Source of the DNA: Mesorhizobium sp. B2-1-1
GTDB lineage: Bacteria; Pseudomonadota; Alphaproteobacteria; Rhizobiales; Rhizobiaceae
Reading direction: 5' to 3'
Length of the DNA: 64,000 nt
NCBI RefSeq assembly: GCF_006442975.2
Contig: NZ_CP083954.1
Span: 186,001 to 250,000, forward strand
Position 1 is the first letter of the stretch. Each line of letters begins with the position of its first letter. This document shows, one piece after another, positions 49,001 through 56,785 of this stretch. The translations under genes were made by a program, and so were the position numbers. Under the pieces are notes generated by a model that saw nothing but the letters and a program-made list of their open reading frames with translations, had not been told where the DNA came from and made no database searches.

Positions 49001-50137
49001 TCACGGGCTGCCCTGCCGTTCGAAGATGCGGCGGCTGATGTCGGCCGATGCCGCCCAGCCGGCTTCCGCCAGATAGCGGACCGGCGCACGACCGCACAAC
49101 TCCCACAACACGGTGCGCCGCTGCGGCCAGCGCAAGGATGACAGCCATGGCGCGATGACCATGTTGAGCAGGTCCTCATTGCCGATGCGCGACAGCATCC
49201 GCGCGGCGCGCTGCGACAGGAGCGTGTCGGCGCCGCCGAGGAGCACGTCGGCGGCGCGCAGGCCAAGCAGCAGCGTGTCGTCCAGCCCCTGCGCCGCGGC
49301 GGCATCGAGCAGGCGCTGCTGCTCGGCTTCGTCCAGGCGGTCGGCGCTGGCGCGCACGTCGCAGACGTAACCGGCGCAGGGTTCCCGGTTGAAAAGCGCC
49401 TTGGCGACGCTGATGCAGGACAACAGCAGAGTGTCGGCCGCCGATGTGAACGGCACCTCGACGCCGGTGATCTCGACCTGCCGTTTGCGCCGCAGGAAGC
49501 CATCCGCGTCGCGCGGGCTGGGCGAGCCGGGTTGCTGGAGCCGATAATGCAGATCGACAGTGGATTGCGTCGGCCCGTCGCCGCGGATCATGTGCTGTTC
49601 GCCGAGGAAACGGACCCACCAGACCGAGCGCGACTTGCCGGCGATCTCGTAGCCGATCGAGCGGAGCGCCTCGCGCGCCCTGAAAAACCCGGCCGGCGCC
49701 ACCAATATGTCGACATCGCCCGAAGGCTTCATGAAATGATCGTCGTAAAGCAGATGCTGCTGGAAGGGACCTTTCAGGAAAACGAAATCGATCTGCCTGT
49801 CGCGCAGCGCCGCCTGGATCGCCATCGAATCCATGATGCAGGACGCGTTCATCGAAACGGTCTTCCGGCGGTAGGCGTCGAGCCATTGGGAGAACTGAGC
49901 CGGCGGCCCGTTCGCGGGTGCGCTCGACAGCACCTTGAGGATAAAGGTCGCGACCTTGTTCAACCTGGCTATGTCGGTGACATTGGCCACGGAGAGGCCG
50001 GAGGCATCGCCGGGCGCGGCGCCGGATCGCGCCGCGAAGAACAGCCGCAGACAGGCCTGCACATAGGCGATCTCGCTGGCGCAATCGGCGGCGCGCAGTC
50101 GCTCATATGAACGTTCGGTCAGGGCCATCGGGCGCAC
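49001..50137 (-). CDS. Nucleotidyltransferase-fold protein (NTP_transf_5 type)
   Basis: A 378-residue protein with the nucleotidyltransferase core FVFLKGPFQQHLLYDDHFMK then GDVDILVAP near residue 140 and VDLHYRL near 190. The family is uncharacterised and often accompanies lasso-peptide or HprK-related gene sets. Here it diverges from the lasso precursor gene across a 513-base region that holds two exo-type palindromes. The GTG at 50137 has GGAG four bases upstream; ATG 50128 is an alternative start. A role in lasso-peptide tailoring or in polysaccharide synthesis is possible. Confidence 0.75.
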   Translation of the reverse strand: MRPMALTERSYERLRAADCASEIAYVQACLRLFFAARSGAAPGDASGLSVANVTDIARLNKVATFILKVLSSAPANGPPAQFSQWLDAYRRKTVSMNASCIMDSMAIQAALRDRQIDFVFLKGPFQQHLLYDDHFMKPSGDVDILVAPAGFFRAREALRSIGYEIAGKSRSVWWVRFLGEQHMIRGDGPTQSTVDLHYRLQQPGSPSPRDADGFLRRKRQVEITGVEVPFTSAADTLLLSCISVAKALFNREPCAGYVCDVRASADRLDEAEQQRLLDAAAAQGLDDTLLLGLRAADVLLGGADTLLSQRAARMLSRIGNEDLLNMVIAPWLSSLRWPQRRTVLWELCGRAPVRYLAEAGWAASADISRRIFERQGSP

Positions 50138-50650
50138 GGTTCTCCAGAAGCGATCGGCGCGACGCCTATGCTGCAGGTGCGAAGCAAAGCATCGCCAAAA
50201 ACTTTTGCGCCGTCCAGTTTTTCCTTTTGCAGCGCAAAAATCCGGCCCCGACGTTTATCGAAACCGGCTCGGGCGAACGATGAGGAGAACTGCTGGACCC
50301 CAGGGGACGAGTGGCCTTTTCGGCGTTCCGTAGCAAACCTACCGGGAGACCCGGTGCTAGGGCATTATTGTCGCCATGCCTTGAAGTGACAGGGCTTATA
50401 AAGTTTATATATGCAAATCAATTTCTTATGCTGACCTAGTGCATTAGGCCCATATGCAGGGATCTCGAGGTGATGAAGGCCAAAGCTTGAGATCGTTACT
50501 CACGACTGTGTCTGCGCGCGCAGTCCATAATTGATTAATGCGTGGCAAATCAGGCTTGACTCATAAATGCTGCCATGCAGCTATTGCATCGCAGCATGAA
50601 AGTGCCGCCGGCAATCGACAGGCCGTTTCCAGTCCTTGATGGAGTGTAAA
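50138..50650. other. Divergent promoter region, nucleotidyltransferase and lasso genes
   Basis: A 513-base gene-free stretch with AT-rich patches (TAAAGTTTATATATGC near 50400). Palindrome F, TTTTGC-AGC-GCAAAA at 50225-50239, lies 88 bases before the nucleotidyltransferase start. Palindrome G, TATTGC-ATC-GCAGCA at 50582-50596, lies 54 bases before the lasso precursor ATG. A possible promoter for the precursor is TTGACT (50556-50561) with a -10-like GCTATT at 50580-50585, which palindrome G overlaps, a layout that suits a repressor. Confidence 0.6.
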
Positions 50651-50803
50651 ATGGAACAGAATGTTGAAAAGCAGGAGTACGAAACGCCCAGCCTGACGGT
50701 TCATGGTTCGATTGAAACCATCACTCAGGGCGGTGGCGGCAACACGGCGCTCGACGCAGCATTTCCTGCGCACACGCCGATTGGCGACCTGACGTTCTCC
50801 TGA
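50651..50803 (+). CDS. Lasso peptide precursor (A)
   Basis: A 50-residue peptide with ribosome site GGAG seven bases before its ATG. The leader (residues 1-26) contains Y10, P13, L15, G19 and T25, which fits the lasso leader rule Y-x2-P-x-L-x3-G-x5-T-x exactly; T25 is the usual penultimate leader residue. The predicted core (27-50) is 24 residues, starts GGGGNTALD and ends IGDLTFS. Asp at core position 9 would close a nine-residue macrolactam with the N-terminal Gly, leaving a 15-residue tail. The C-terminal Ser fits the adjacent kinase. It heads the B1-B2-C-K-D gene set. I do not recognise the core sequence. Confidence 0.92.
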   Translation: MEQNVEKQEYETPSLTVHGSIETITQGGGGNTALDAAFPAHTPIGDLTFS

Positions 50804-50860
50804 ACCTGTCCTGATTCTGGAGGGACACGTTGGGCCTCTGGAATCCAAGAACCATAAAGG

Positions 50861-50885
50861 GAGTCGGGGTGAAAATCCCGGCCTC
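50861..50885 (+). other. Hairpin between precursor and B1 genes
   Basis: GAGTCGGGG can pair with TCCCGGCCTC around a GAAAA-type loop in the 166-base gap between the precursor and the B1 gene. There is no T-run. Stem-loops here in other lasso operons are thought to favour the precursor message over the enzyme genes; that role is only inferred. Confidence 0.35.
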
Positions 50886-50969
50886 TCTTCATTGCCTGAC
50901 CCGGCTTTTCTTCATCGCCAGAATTGTCGACACGCATTGCGGACAGTGTGTAGCAAACGAGGTTTTCGG

Positions 50970-51269
50970 ATGAACTGGAACCCATCTGACCACGATCGCG
51001 TAAGTGCGACCAAGGAAGCGGTTGCCTGCGAATTCGGCAATGGCCTGGCGCTTCTCAACCTGAAATCCAACATCTACTACAGCCTCAACGGGGTAGGCAC
51101 GTTCATCTGGGAGCTGATTCAGGAGCCGAAACCAATTGCCGAAATCCGCCGGGCCGTGCTCGCGCGCTATGATGTCGACGCCGAGCGCTGCAGGGCCGAT
51201 GTCGACGCGCTGTTGAAAGGTCTGGCCGATAGCGGACTTGCGAGGCTGCATCATGAGGAACCTGTCTAG
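50970..51269 (+). CDS. PqqD-like RiPP recognition protein (lasso B1)
   Basis: A 99-residue PqqD-domain protein from ATG 50970 (MNWNPSDHDRVSATKEAVAC), eight bases after CGAGG. Its fold contains the family pattern GNGLALLNLKSNIYYSLNGVGTFIWELIQEP, here residues about 24-54. As the RiPP recognition element it binds the precursor leader and presents it to the B2 protease. The next gene starts 16 bases before its stop, so the two are translationally coupled. Confidence 0.9.
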   Translation: MNWNPSDHDRVSATKEAVACEFGNGLALLNLKSNIYYSLNGVGTFIWELIQEPKPIAEIRRAVLARYDVDAERCRADVDALLKGLADSGLARLHHEEPV

Positions 51270-51762
51270 GCAGGTTCCGCAAAAGCGGGTCACGGTTTTG
51301 CGGCAAGAACCTGCGACGGAGAAAAGTCCCGACCAGACGAAGCACCGGCGGCGTCGGCTTCGAGCTCTCTCCCTGAGTGGCCCGGAAATGCTGTTCCTCT
51401 GCCGCTGCCTGCTGGTGGTCGCGGCCGTTCGCCTGGGGCTGACCCTGTTCTCCTACAACCGCCTTCGCGGCATCGTCACCCGGCTGGAGGCGCGTGAATG
51501 CGCCAGCACGGGAGAGCTGCGCCGTGTCGCCTGGGGCGTTGCCGCCGTGGCCCGCCTGGTGCCGCGCGCAAGCTGCCTCACCCAGGCGCTCGCCGGCCAG
51601 TACATTCTCGCCCGCCAGGGCAACGCCTCGAAGATCCGCATCGGCATCGAGCGCGACACCGGCCGGCAGCTGAAGGCGCATGCCTGGCTGATCAGCGGCA
51701 ACCATGTCGTCCTTGGCGGCTCGATAGACAGGTTTGTCCCTCTCGTCGACTATGGTCAATGA
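51253..51762 (+). CDS. Transglutaminase-like leader protease (lasso B2)
   Basis: Cysteine protease of the transglut_core3 family that removes the lasso leader after T25-Q26. It has 169 residues from ATG 51253. The catalytic Cys108 is in ASCLTQALAGQYILARQG and the His143 in KAHAWLISG. An N-terminal hydrophobic stretch (MLFLCRCLLVVAAVRLGLTL) is common in these proteins. It overlaps B1 and is three bases before the cyclase gene. Confidence 0.92.
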   Translation: MRNLSRQVPQKRVTVLRQEPATEKSPDQTKHRRRRLRALSLSGPEMLFLCRCLLVVAAVRLGLTLFSYNRLRGIVTRLEARECASTGELRRVAWGVAAVARLVPRASCLTQALAGQYILARQGNASKIRIGIERDTGRQLKAHAWLISGNHVVLGGSIDRFVPLVDYGQ

Positions 51763-51765
51763 CCG

Positions 51766-53673
51766 ATGAGCGGCGTGGCCGGTATCCTGCACGGGCACGA
51801 GGCGCCGGAGTCCGCAGCCGATATCCAGCGCATGCTGGCCCGCATGCGTCATCGCGCCCGCGACGGCAGTTCGTGGTGGACCGACAAGGCTGTCGCGCTC
51901 GGCCACGCCTGGCTCAACACGACCGATGAAGCCGGCCCCGGCCCGCTGACGATGGCGGGCGGCAAACTGGCCGTCACCGCGGATTGCCGCCTGGACAATC
52001 GCGACGAGCTGACGGCTCGGCTCGGCGTCCGCGACGCATCGGTTGCCGACGCCGTGCTCCTGATGTGGGCCTATCTGCGCTGGGGCGAAGCCTGTCCCGT
52101 GCACCTGCAAGGCGACTTCGCCTTCGCCATCTGGGATGCCGAGCGGCAGGTGCTGTTTTGCGCGCGCGATCATTTCGGCGTCAAACCGTTCTACTATCAC
52201 GCGGACGGGCAGCGCTTTGTCTTTGCCTCCGAAATCGGCCCGATCCTTGGCGTCACCAGCGCCGGCGCCCGCCTCAGCGAACATCAGATCTCGGGTTTCC
52301 TGGCCGGGCTGCCAGACGATCCGCAAGCGACGCCTTACACCGATATTTTCCGCCTGCCGGCGCGCCACAGCCTCACTGTGACGGGGCAGCGCGTGACGCT
52401 GCAGCGATACTGGCAGATCGAGCCGTCGTCGCGGCCTATGGGGCCGGACGCCGCCGAGGAATTCGCCCACCTCTTCTCGCAGTCCGTGCGCAACCGCATG
52501 CGCGGAAGCGCGGCGGTCGGGGCCATGCTGAGCGGCGGCCTGGACTCCTCTTCGATCGCCTGCGTGGCGGGCCGGCAAAACCTGTCCGAGGGAAAGCCGA
52601 GGCTGCCCACCTTTTCGCTGGTTTTCGAACGCGGCTCGGCGATGGACGAAACCCCCTTCATAGACGCGGTGCTGGAACAAGGGCGCGTCGACGGCACGCT
52701 GATCCCGGTCGGCAACTACGCGCCGTTCGCGGAATTCGAACGGGTGCTGGAAGAGCAGGAAGGAACGTTCCTGGCGCCGGGCCTTACGCTCACCCGGGAG
52801 GTATACAGGACGGCGGGCGCCAAAGGCGTCAAGGTGCTTCTCGACGGCCATGGCGGGGACGAAGTCGTATCGCAGGGGCACGGCCATCTGCACGAGCTTG
52901 CCAATGCAGGCAAGTGGCTGGAGCTGTGGCGCGAGATCCGCAGCGCTTCCAACACCTATGGCGACGGCATGCTCGGCATGTATTTCCAGTTCCTGACCAT
53001 CTACGGGCCTGCCTGGCGCGTGGCCAGGCTCAGGCACGCCGCGAACCGGCTCCTGCACAGGCTGCGAAAGCCGGCCCAGGGCGGAAGCTGGCGCGACCTG
53101 ATCAATGCCGATCTTGCCGGCCGCACCGAGCTCATCGAGCGGGTTCACCGAGCCGGCTACAAGCCGCCCGACGTCAGCGCCAGCGAGGCGCTGACCCACC
53201 GCTGGATTCTTTCCAACGGCTATGTGCCGCATGCTTTCGAAGTCCTCGACAAGGCGGCCGCCAATTTCGGCGTCGAACCTCGTTATCCCTTCTGGGACAA
53301 GCCGCTGGTCGAGTTCTGCCTGGCATTGCCGGGCGAGGAGAAGCTCAGCCGCGGTTTTGGCCGCTACGTGCTGCGCCGCGCCATGCAAGACGTGCTGCCG
53401 GCGGCGGTCCAGTGGCGGCGCGACAAGATCGATTTCACCGGCAATCTCGTCAACGGCATGCTGCGCAACCACCGCGACCTCCTGGAACAGGTGCTCGGCC
53501 CGGACGCCGGCCGCATCGAGCCCTATATCAACCTGCCGGCCGTGAAGGCTGCCTATGCCCGGCTGCTCAGTCGGCCCGACCGGCCGGCGCCGCTCGACGT
53601 CCAGTATGTCTGGCGCTCGGCGTCGCTGTCGCTGTGGCTGCGGCAGGTGCAGCGTGCCGGGAGTGCCGCATGA
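51766..53673 (+). CDS. Lasso macrolactam synthetase (C), asparagine synthetase-like
   Basis: Adenylates the Asp side chain and closes the ring of the lasso peptide. It has 635 residues with an N-terminal class II glutamine amidotransferase-like domain and a C-terminal synthetase domain with the PPi loop LSGGLDSSSIA near residues 255-265. The N terminus is MSGVAGI: the catalytic Cys2 of true asparagine synthetases is Ser, so glutamine hydrolysis should be lost, as in known lasso cyclases. Its stop codon overlaps the kinase ATG (ATGA). Confidence 0.93.
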   Translation: MSGVAGILHGHEAPESAADIQRMLARMRHRARDGSSWWTDKAVALGHAWLNTTDEAGPGPLTMAGGKLAVTADCRLDNRDELTARLGVRDASVADAVLLMWAYLRWGEACPVHLQGDFAFAIWDAERQVLFCARDHFGVKPFYYHADGQRFVFASEIGPILGVTSAGARLSEHQISGFLAGLPDDPQATPYTDIFRLPARHSLTVTGQRVTLQRYWQIEPSSRPMGPDAAEEFAHLFSQSVRNRMRGSAAVGAMLSGGLDSSSIACVAGRQNLSEGKPRLPTFSLVFERGSAMDETPFIDAVLEQGRVDGTLIPVGNYAPFAEFERVLEEQEGTFLAPGLTLTREVYRTAGAKGVKVLLDGHGGDEVVSQGHGHLHELANAGKWLELWREIRSASNTYGDGMLGMYFQFLTIYGPAWRVARLRHAANRLLHRLRKPAQGGSWRDLINADLAGRTELIERVHRAGYKPPDVSASEALTHRWILSNGYVPHAFEVLDKAAANFGVEPRYPFWDKPLVEFCLALPGEEKLSRGFGRYVLRRAMQDVLPAAVQWRRDKIDFTGNLVNGMLRNHRDLLEQVLGPDAGRIEPYINLPAVKAAYARLLSRPDRPAPLDVQYVWRSASLSLWLRQVQRAGSAA

Positions 53674-54641
53674 CGCCGTTGAACGAGCCGCTGGCCCTCC
53701 GCCCGCGCGCGCAAGGCTGGCCGCGCGGACAGCGCCGTTTTTATGGAGCCTACGGCCTGACCATCGCTTCCGAGGTGACATTGCCAGAACTGGAGCCGGC
53801 CGAACCCGCAGCGGCGGATATCGTGATCAGTGTCGGCGCGATCGATATGCCGAAGCCTTCGCCCGAGGCCGCGACCATTTTCCGCTTCGAACCGGATCGG
53901 CAATATCTGGCATGGCACGCCGTCGGCGCGTTCCTGATCAGCGACGCCTGCCGCATCGAGGTCGAGCCGGCGCCCGGCATCGACGATGCGCTGATCGCGT
54001 TCCCGCTGCTGGGACCGGTGATGGCGCTCATCCTGCACCAGCGCGGCCTGCTCGTGCTGCATGCCAGCGCCGTCGCGATTGCCGGCAAAAGCGCCATCTT
54101 CATGGGCGACAAGGGCGCCGGAAAATCGACGACGGCAAGCGCCATGATCCGTGCCGGACACGAACTGCTTACCGATGACGTCGTGGCGCTCGATCTCAGC
54201 CATCCGGACGAGCCGATGATCGTGCCGGGTTTTCCCCAGATCAAGCTGGCGGCCGACGCCGCTGCCGCGATTTCGCTCGAAGGGGCACAAGTGCGGCCGC
54301 AGGTGCATCCGGCTATCAACAAGGCCCAGCACCGATTGCACGGGGCGTTCTCGCGCGACAGGGTTCCGGCGACCCGCATCTATATTCTCGAGCGCGGCCA
54401 AAAGACTGAGATCTCGCCCATGCCTGGCATCGCCGCTTTGCCGGCCGTGATCAGATTTTCATATGTCACGCGCTTCGGCCGCGCCGCCCTGGTCGGCGAT
54501 TTCGCGGCGGCGCATCTCGGGCATTGCGCGCGGCTCGCCGATCGCGTCGGCGTGTGCAGGCTCGAAGTGCCGACGGGCCTCGACAGAATCGGCGAGGTCG
54601 TGAGCCTCGTCGAGCATGACTTGATGGCAGGACAGGGGTAG
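53670..54641 (+). CDS. HprK-like kinase (lasso tailoring kinase K)
   Basis: A 323-residue HPr-kinase-type protein. LLVLHASAVAIAGKSAIFMG precedes the P-loop GDKGAGKST at residues 146-154, and HELLTDDVVALDL carries the acidic pair typical of the catalytic site. In paeninodin-type clusters such kinases phosphorylate the C-terminal Ser of the precursor; the precursor here does end in Ser. An alternative is the HprK-related protein group found in some polysaccharide clusters. It is translationally coupled to the cyclase gene and followed by the exporter after six bases. Confidence 0.85.
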   Translation: MTPLNEPLALRPRAQGWPRGQRRFYGAYGLTIASEVTLPELEPAEPAAADIVISVGAIDMPKPSPEAATIFRFEPDRQYLAWHAVGAFLISDACRIEVEPAPGIDDALIAFPLLGPVMALILHQRGLLVLHASAVAIAGKSAIFMGDKGAGKSTTASAMIRAGHELLTDDVVALDLSHPDEPMIVPGFPQIKLAADAAAAISLEGAQVRPQVHPAINKAQHRLHGAFSRDRVPATRIYILERGQKTEISPMPGIAALPAVIRFSYVTRFGRAALVGDFAAAHLGHCARLADRVGVCRLEVPTGLDRIGEVVSLVEHDLMAGQG

Positions 54642-54647
54642 CAGGAG

Positions 54648-56492
54648 ATGTCGAAATCATCGCTCCTTCGCCCGTCATTGTTTCGGGAAATCGCCGGGTT
54701 CGGCGCCGTTATCGCCCAGATAGGCGGGCGGCGGACCTGGACGGCACTGCTCTTCCTGATCATGGGCAGCCTGACCGAAGGCATCTCCATCCTGTTGCTG
54801 GTTCCGCTGTTGCAGCTGGTCGGACGCTCCGGCCAGGATTTCGCGATCAGGCTGCCCGACAATGATTTCATGCGCTGGCTGGTGCCGGACGGCACGCTGA
54901 AGCTGACCACGATGCTGTGCATGCTGGTGGCGCTGGTCGCGCTGCAGGCCGCCTTCAACCGCTTCAAGTCGGTCTACATGGCCAGGCTTCTCTTCGATTT
55001 CATCAACCGCCTGCGCATGAACCTGTTCGAAAGCATCGGCAAGGCACGGTGGGGCGTCTTCACGCGCATGCGCGGCTCCGACCTCGACCATGCGCTGACC
55101 GGGGACATAGACCGCGTCCAGGGCGCGGCCTTCTCGCTGCTGATGCTGGTGCAGATCGCCGTGCTTCTGGCCGGCTATCTCGTGATCTCCATGTTCATTT
55201 CGCCGGTCATGACGCTGTTCGCCGTGGTCATTGGCATCCTGATGTTCCTCGCGCTGCGGCCATTCCGGTCGCGGGCGACCGCCTTTGGCCAGGTCCTGAC
55301 CACCAACCGGCAGGATCAATACCGGACGGTCTCGGAATTCCTCGGCGGCATCAAGGTGGCCAAGAGCCTGAACATCGAGGCGACCTATTTCGCGCAGTTG
55401 CAGGCGACACTCGAAAGGATGAAGGCCGACAACATCGCCTATGTGCGCAACAGCTCGACCGGCACCGCCCTGTTCCAGGTGGCGAGCGTGATCGGCTTGA
55501 GCCTGTTCATCTATGTGGCGCTGGTTCGCTTCGACCTCTCACTGGCCGAGATCGTGGTGCTGCTGCTGGTCTTCATGCGCATCGCGCCGCGCTTCATGGA
55601 CATGCAGACGCAAGCGCAGCAGGTCCTGATCAACCTGCCCGCCTATGCCGCGATGCGCAGCCTGCAGATGCGTTTCGACGCCGAGCGGGAACCTGGCCAT
55701 GCCGGGATCCAGGACGCTCGAAAGCTGTCGCTCGATTTCGGACTGAATGTTCGCGGCGTCTCCTTCGCCTACGAGGACGGCGCCGCCAAGACGGTGGTGA
55801 GCGACATCACCTTCGGCCTTCCGGCCGGCAAGGTCACCGCCCTTATCGGCCCTTCGGGATCAGGCAAGAGCACGATCGCCGACATGCTGCTCGGCCTGCT
55901 CGAGCCGACAGCCGGCACGATCCTCGTCGATGGCGTCGAGATCGACGCCGCCAATCGCCGGGGCTGGCGCGACCAGGTCGCCTACGTGCCGCAGGACGTG
56001 TTTCTCCTGCACGACACGATCGCGGCGAACCTACGCCTGGCCGCACAGCAAGCAAGCGACGATGAACTGTGGGCCGCATTGCGATCGGCCCATGCGGCCG
56101 AATTCGTCGAACGGCTCGACCTCAAGCTGGAAACGGTGGTCGGCGACCGCGGCGTGCGGTTGTCGGGCGGCGAACGCCAGCGGATCGCGCTGGCGCGCGC
56201 CTTGCTGCGCAAGCCGTCACTGCTCATCCTGGATGAGGCGACCAGCGCGCTCGACTGGCAAAACCAGGCACTGATCGCGCAATCGATCGACGGGCTGAGC
56301 GGCTCGATGACGATCCTGACCATCGCGCACCGGCCATCGATGATCGCGTTCGCCGACTGGGTGGTCGCGATGGAAAACGGCCGTGTCGTCGAGGTCGGGC
56401 AATATCGGCGGCTGAAGGCGAAAGCAGGAAGCCGGTTGTCCCGGATGCTTTCGGGCGAACAATCTGAGTCCGAACCCGCCGACGTGGCCTGA
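54648..56492 (+). CDS. ABC exporter with fused permease and ATPase (lasso D)
   Basis: Exports the mature peptide and probably protects the producer. The protein has 614 residues. About six membrane helices occupy 30-310, and the ATPase domain has Walker A GPSGSGKST at 401-409, signature LSGGERQR from 505 and Walker B LLILDEATSALD near 527. It follows the kinase gene after six bases. It converges on an exoX-like gene 17 bases away, so the operon ends here. Confidence 0.92.
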   Translation: MSKSSLLRPSLFREIAGFGAVIAQIGGRRTWTALLFLIMGSLTEGISILLLVPLLQLVGRSGQDFAIRLPDNDFMRWLVPDGTLKLTTMLCMLVALVALQAAFNRFKSVYMARLLFDFINRLRMNLFESIGKARWGVFTRMRGSDLDHALTGDIDRVQGAAFSLLMLVQIAVLLAGYLVISMFISPVMTLFAVVIGILMFLALRPFRSRATAFGQVLTTNRQDQYRTVSEFLGGIKVAKSLNIEATYFAQLQATLERMKADNIAYVRNSSTGTALFQVASVIGLSLFIYVALVRFDLSLAEIVVLLLVFMRIAPRFMDMQTQAQQVLINLPAYAAMRSLQMRFDAEREPGHAGIQDARKLSLDFGLNVRGVSFAYEDGAAKTVVSDITFGLPAGKVTALIGPSGSGKSTIADMLLGLLEPTAGTILVDGVEIDAANRRGWRDQVAYVPQDVFLLHDTIAANLRLAAQQASDDELWAALRSAHAAEFVERLDLKLETVVGDRGVRLSGGERQRIALARALLRKPSLLILDEATSALDWQNQALIAQSIDGLSGSMTILTIAHRPSMIAFADWVVAMENGRVVEVGQYRRLKAKAGSRLSRMLSGEQSESEPADVA

Positions 56493-56509
56493 GGCCAGCC
56501 TGGTCTGGG

Positions 56510-56785
56510 TCAGTGAAGGCTTCGCCCGGCGCCGCCCAGCTTTTCACCCTCGGCCACCTCGGCCGAACTCAGCTTTCTTTCGGCCTCGCGTGTCCTGTCG
56601 GCCGGCGTCGGCGCGCTTTTGACGATCATGGCATAGACGAGCACGAAGTAGCCCGCCTGGATGACCACGGCACAAATGATGACGCGCAGCAGCGTCGTGC
56701 CTATTGAAGCGCCGCCCAGCCATGACCAGCCAACGACGATCGCAAGAGCGAAAATCATCCCAACGATGAATTTTGGAAGCGACAT
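56510..56785 (-). CDS. ExoX/SyrA-like exopolysaccharide repressor
   Basis: A 91-residue protein from ATG 56785 (MSLPKFIVGMIFALAIVVGW) with two hydrophobic helices (about 6-25 and 31-52) and a charged tail. The pattern KFIVGMIFAL ... TTLLRVIICAVVIQAGYFVLV is like ExoX of S. meliloti, a small membrane protein that lowers exopolysaccharide output, apparently at ExoY. It is divergent from exoY, exactly as exoX is in S. meliloti, which supports the call. A TTG at 56791 could also start it. Confidence 0.78.
   Translation of the reverse strand: MSLPKFIVGMIFALAIVVGWSWLGGASIGTTLLRVIICAVVIQAGYFVLVYAMIVKSAPTPADRTREAERKLSSAEVAEGEKLGGAGRSLH

Noticed and set aside
50171..50188. A further palindrome-like TGCTGCAGG stretch near 50169
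   Set aside because: The right half-site does not match GCAACA, so it was not counted with palindromes A to I.
50651..50803. Ring closure at core Asp20 instead of Asp9
   Set aside because: Known lasso rings have seven to nine residues; only Asp9 fits, and there is no Glu in the core.
50561..50985. Minus-strand small frames opposite the lasso precursor
   Set aside because: They overlap the precursor antisense, have no motif, and the plus-strand precursor has an exact leader match.
51766..53673. Glutamine-dependent asparagine synthetase AsnB as the function of the AsnB-like gene
   Set aside because: The catalytic Cys2 is Ser (MSGVAGI), and the gene sits between B2 and the kinase of a lasso operon; amino-acid synthesis is therefore unlikely.
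51103..53781. An 892-codon minus-strand frame across the lasso genes
   Set aside because: The opposite strand encodes B1, B2 and the cyclase with catalytic motifs and proper ribosome spacing; the minus frame has no pattern.
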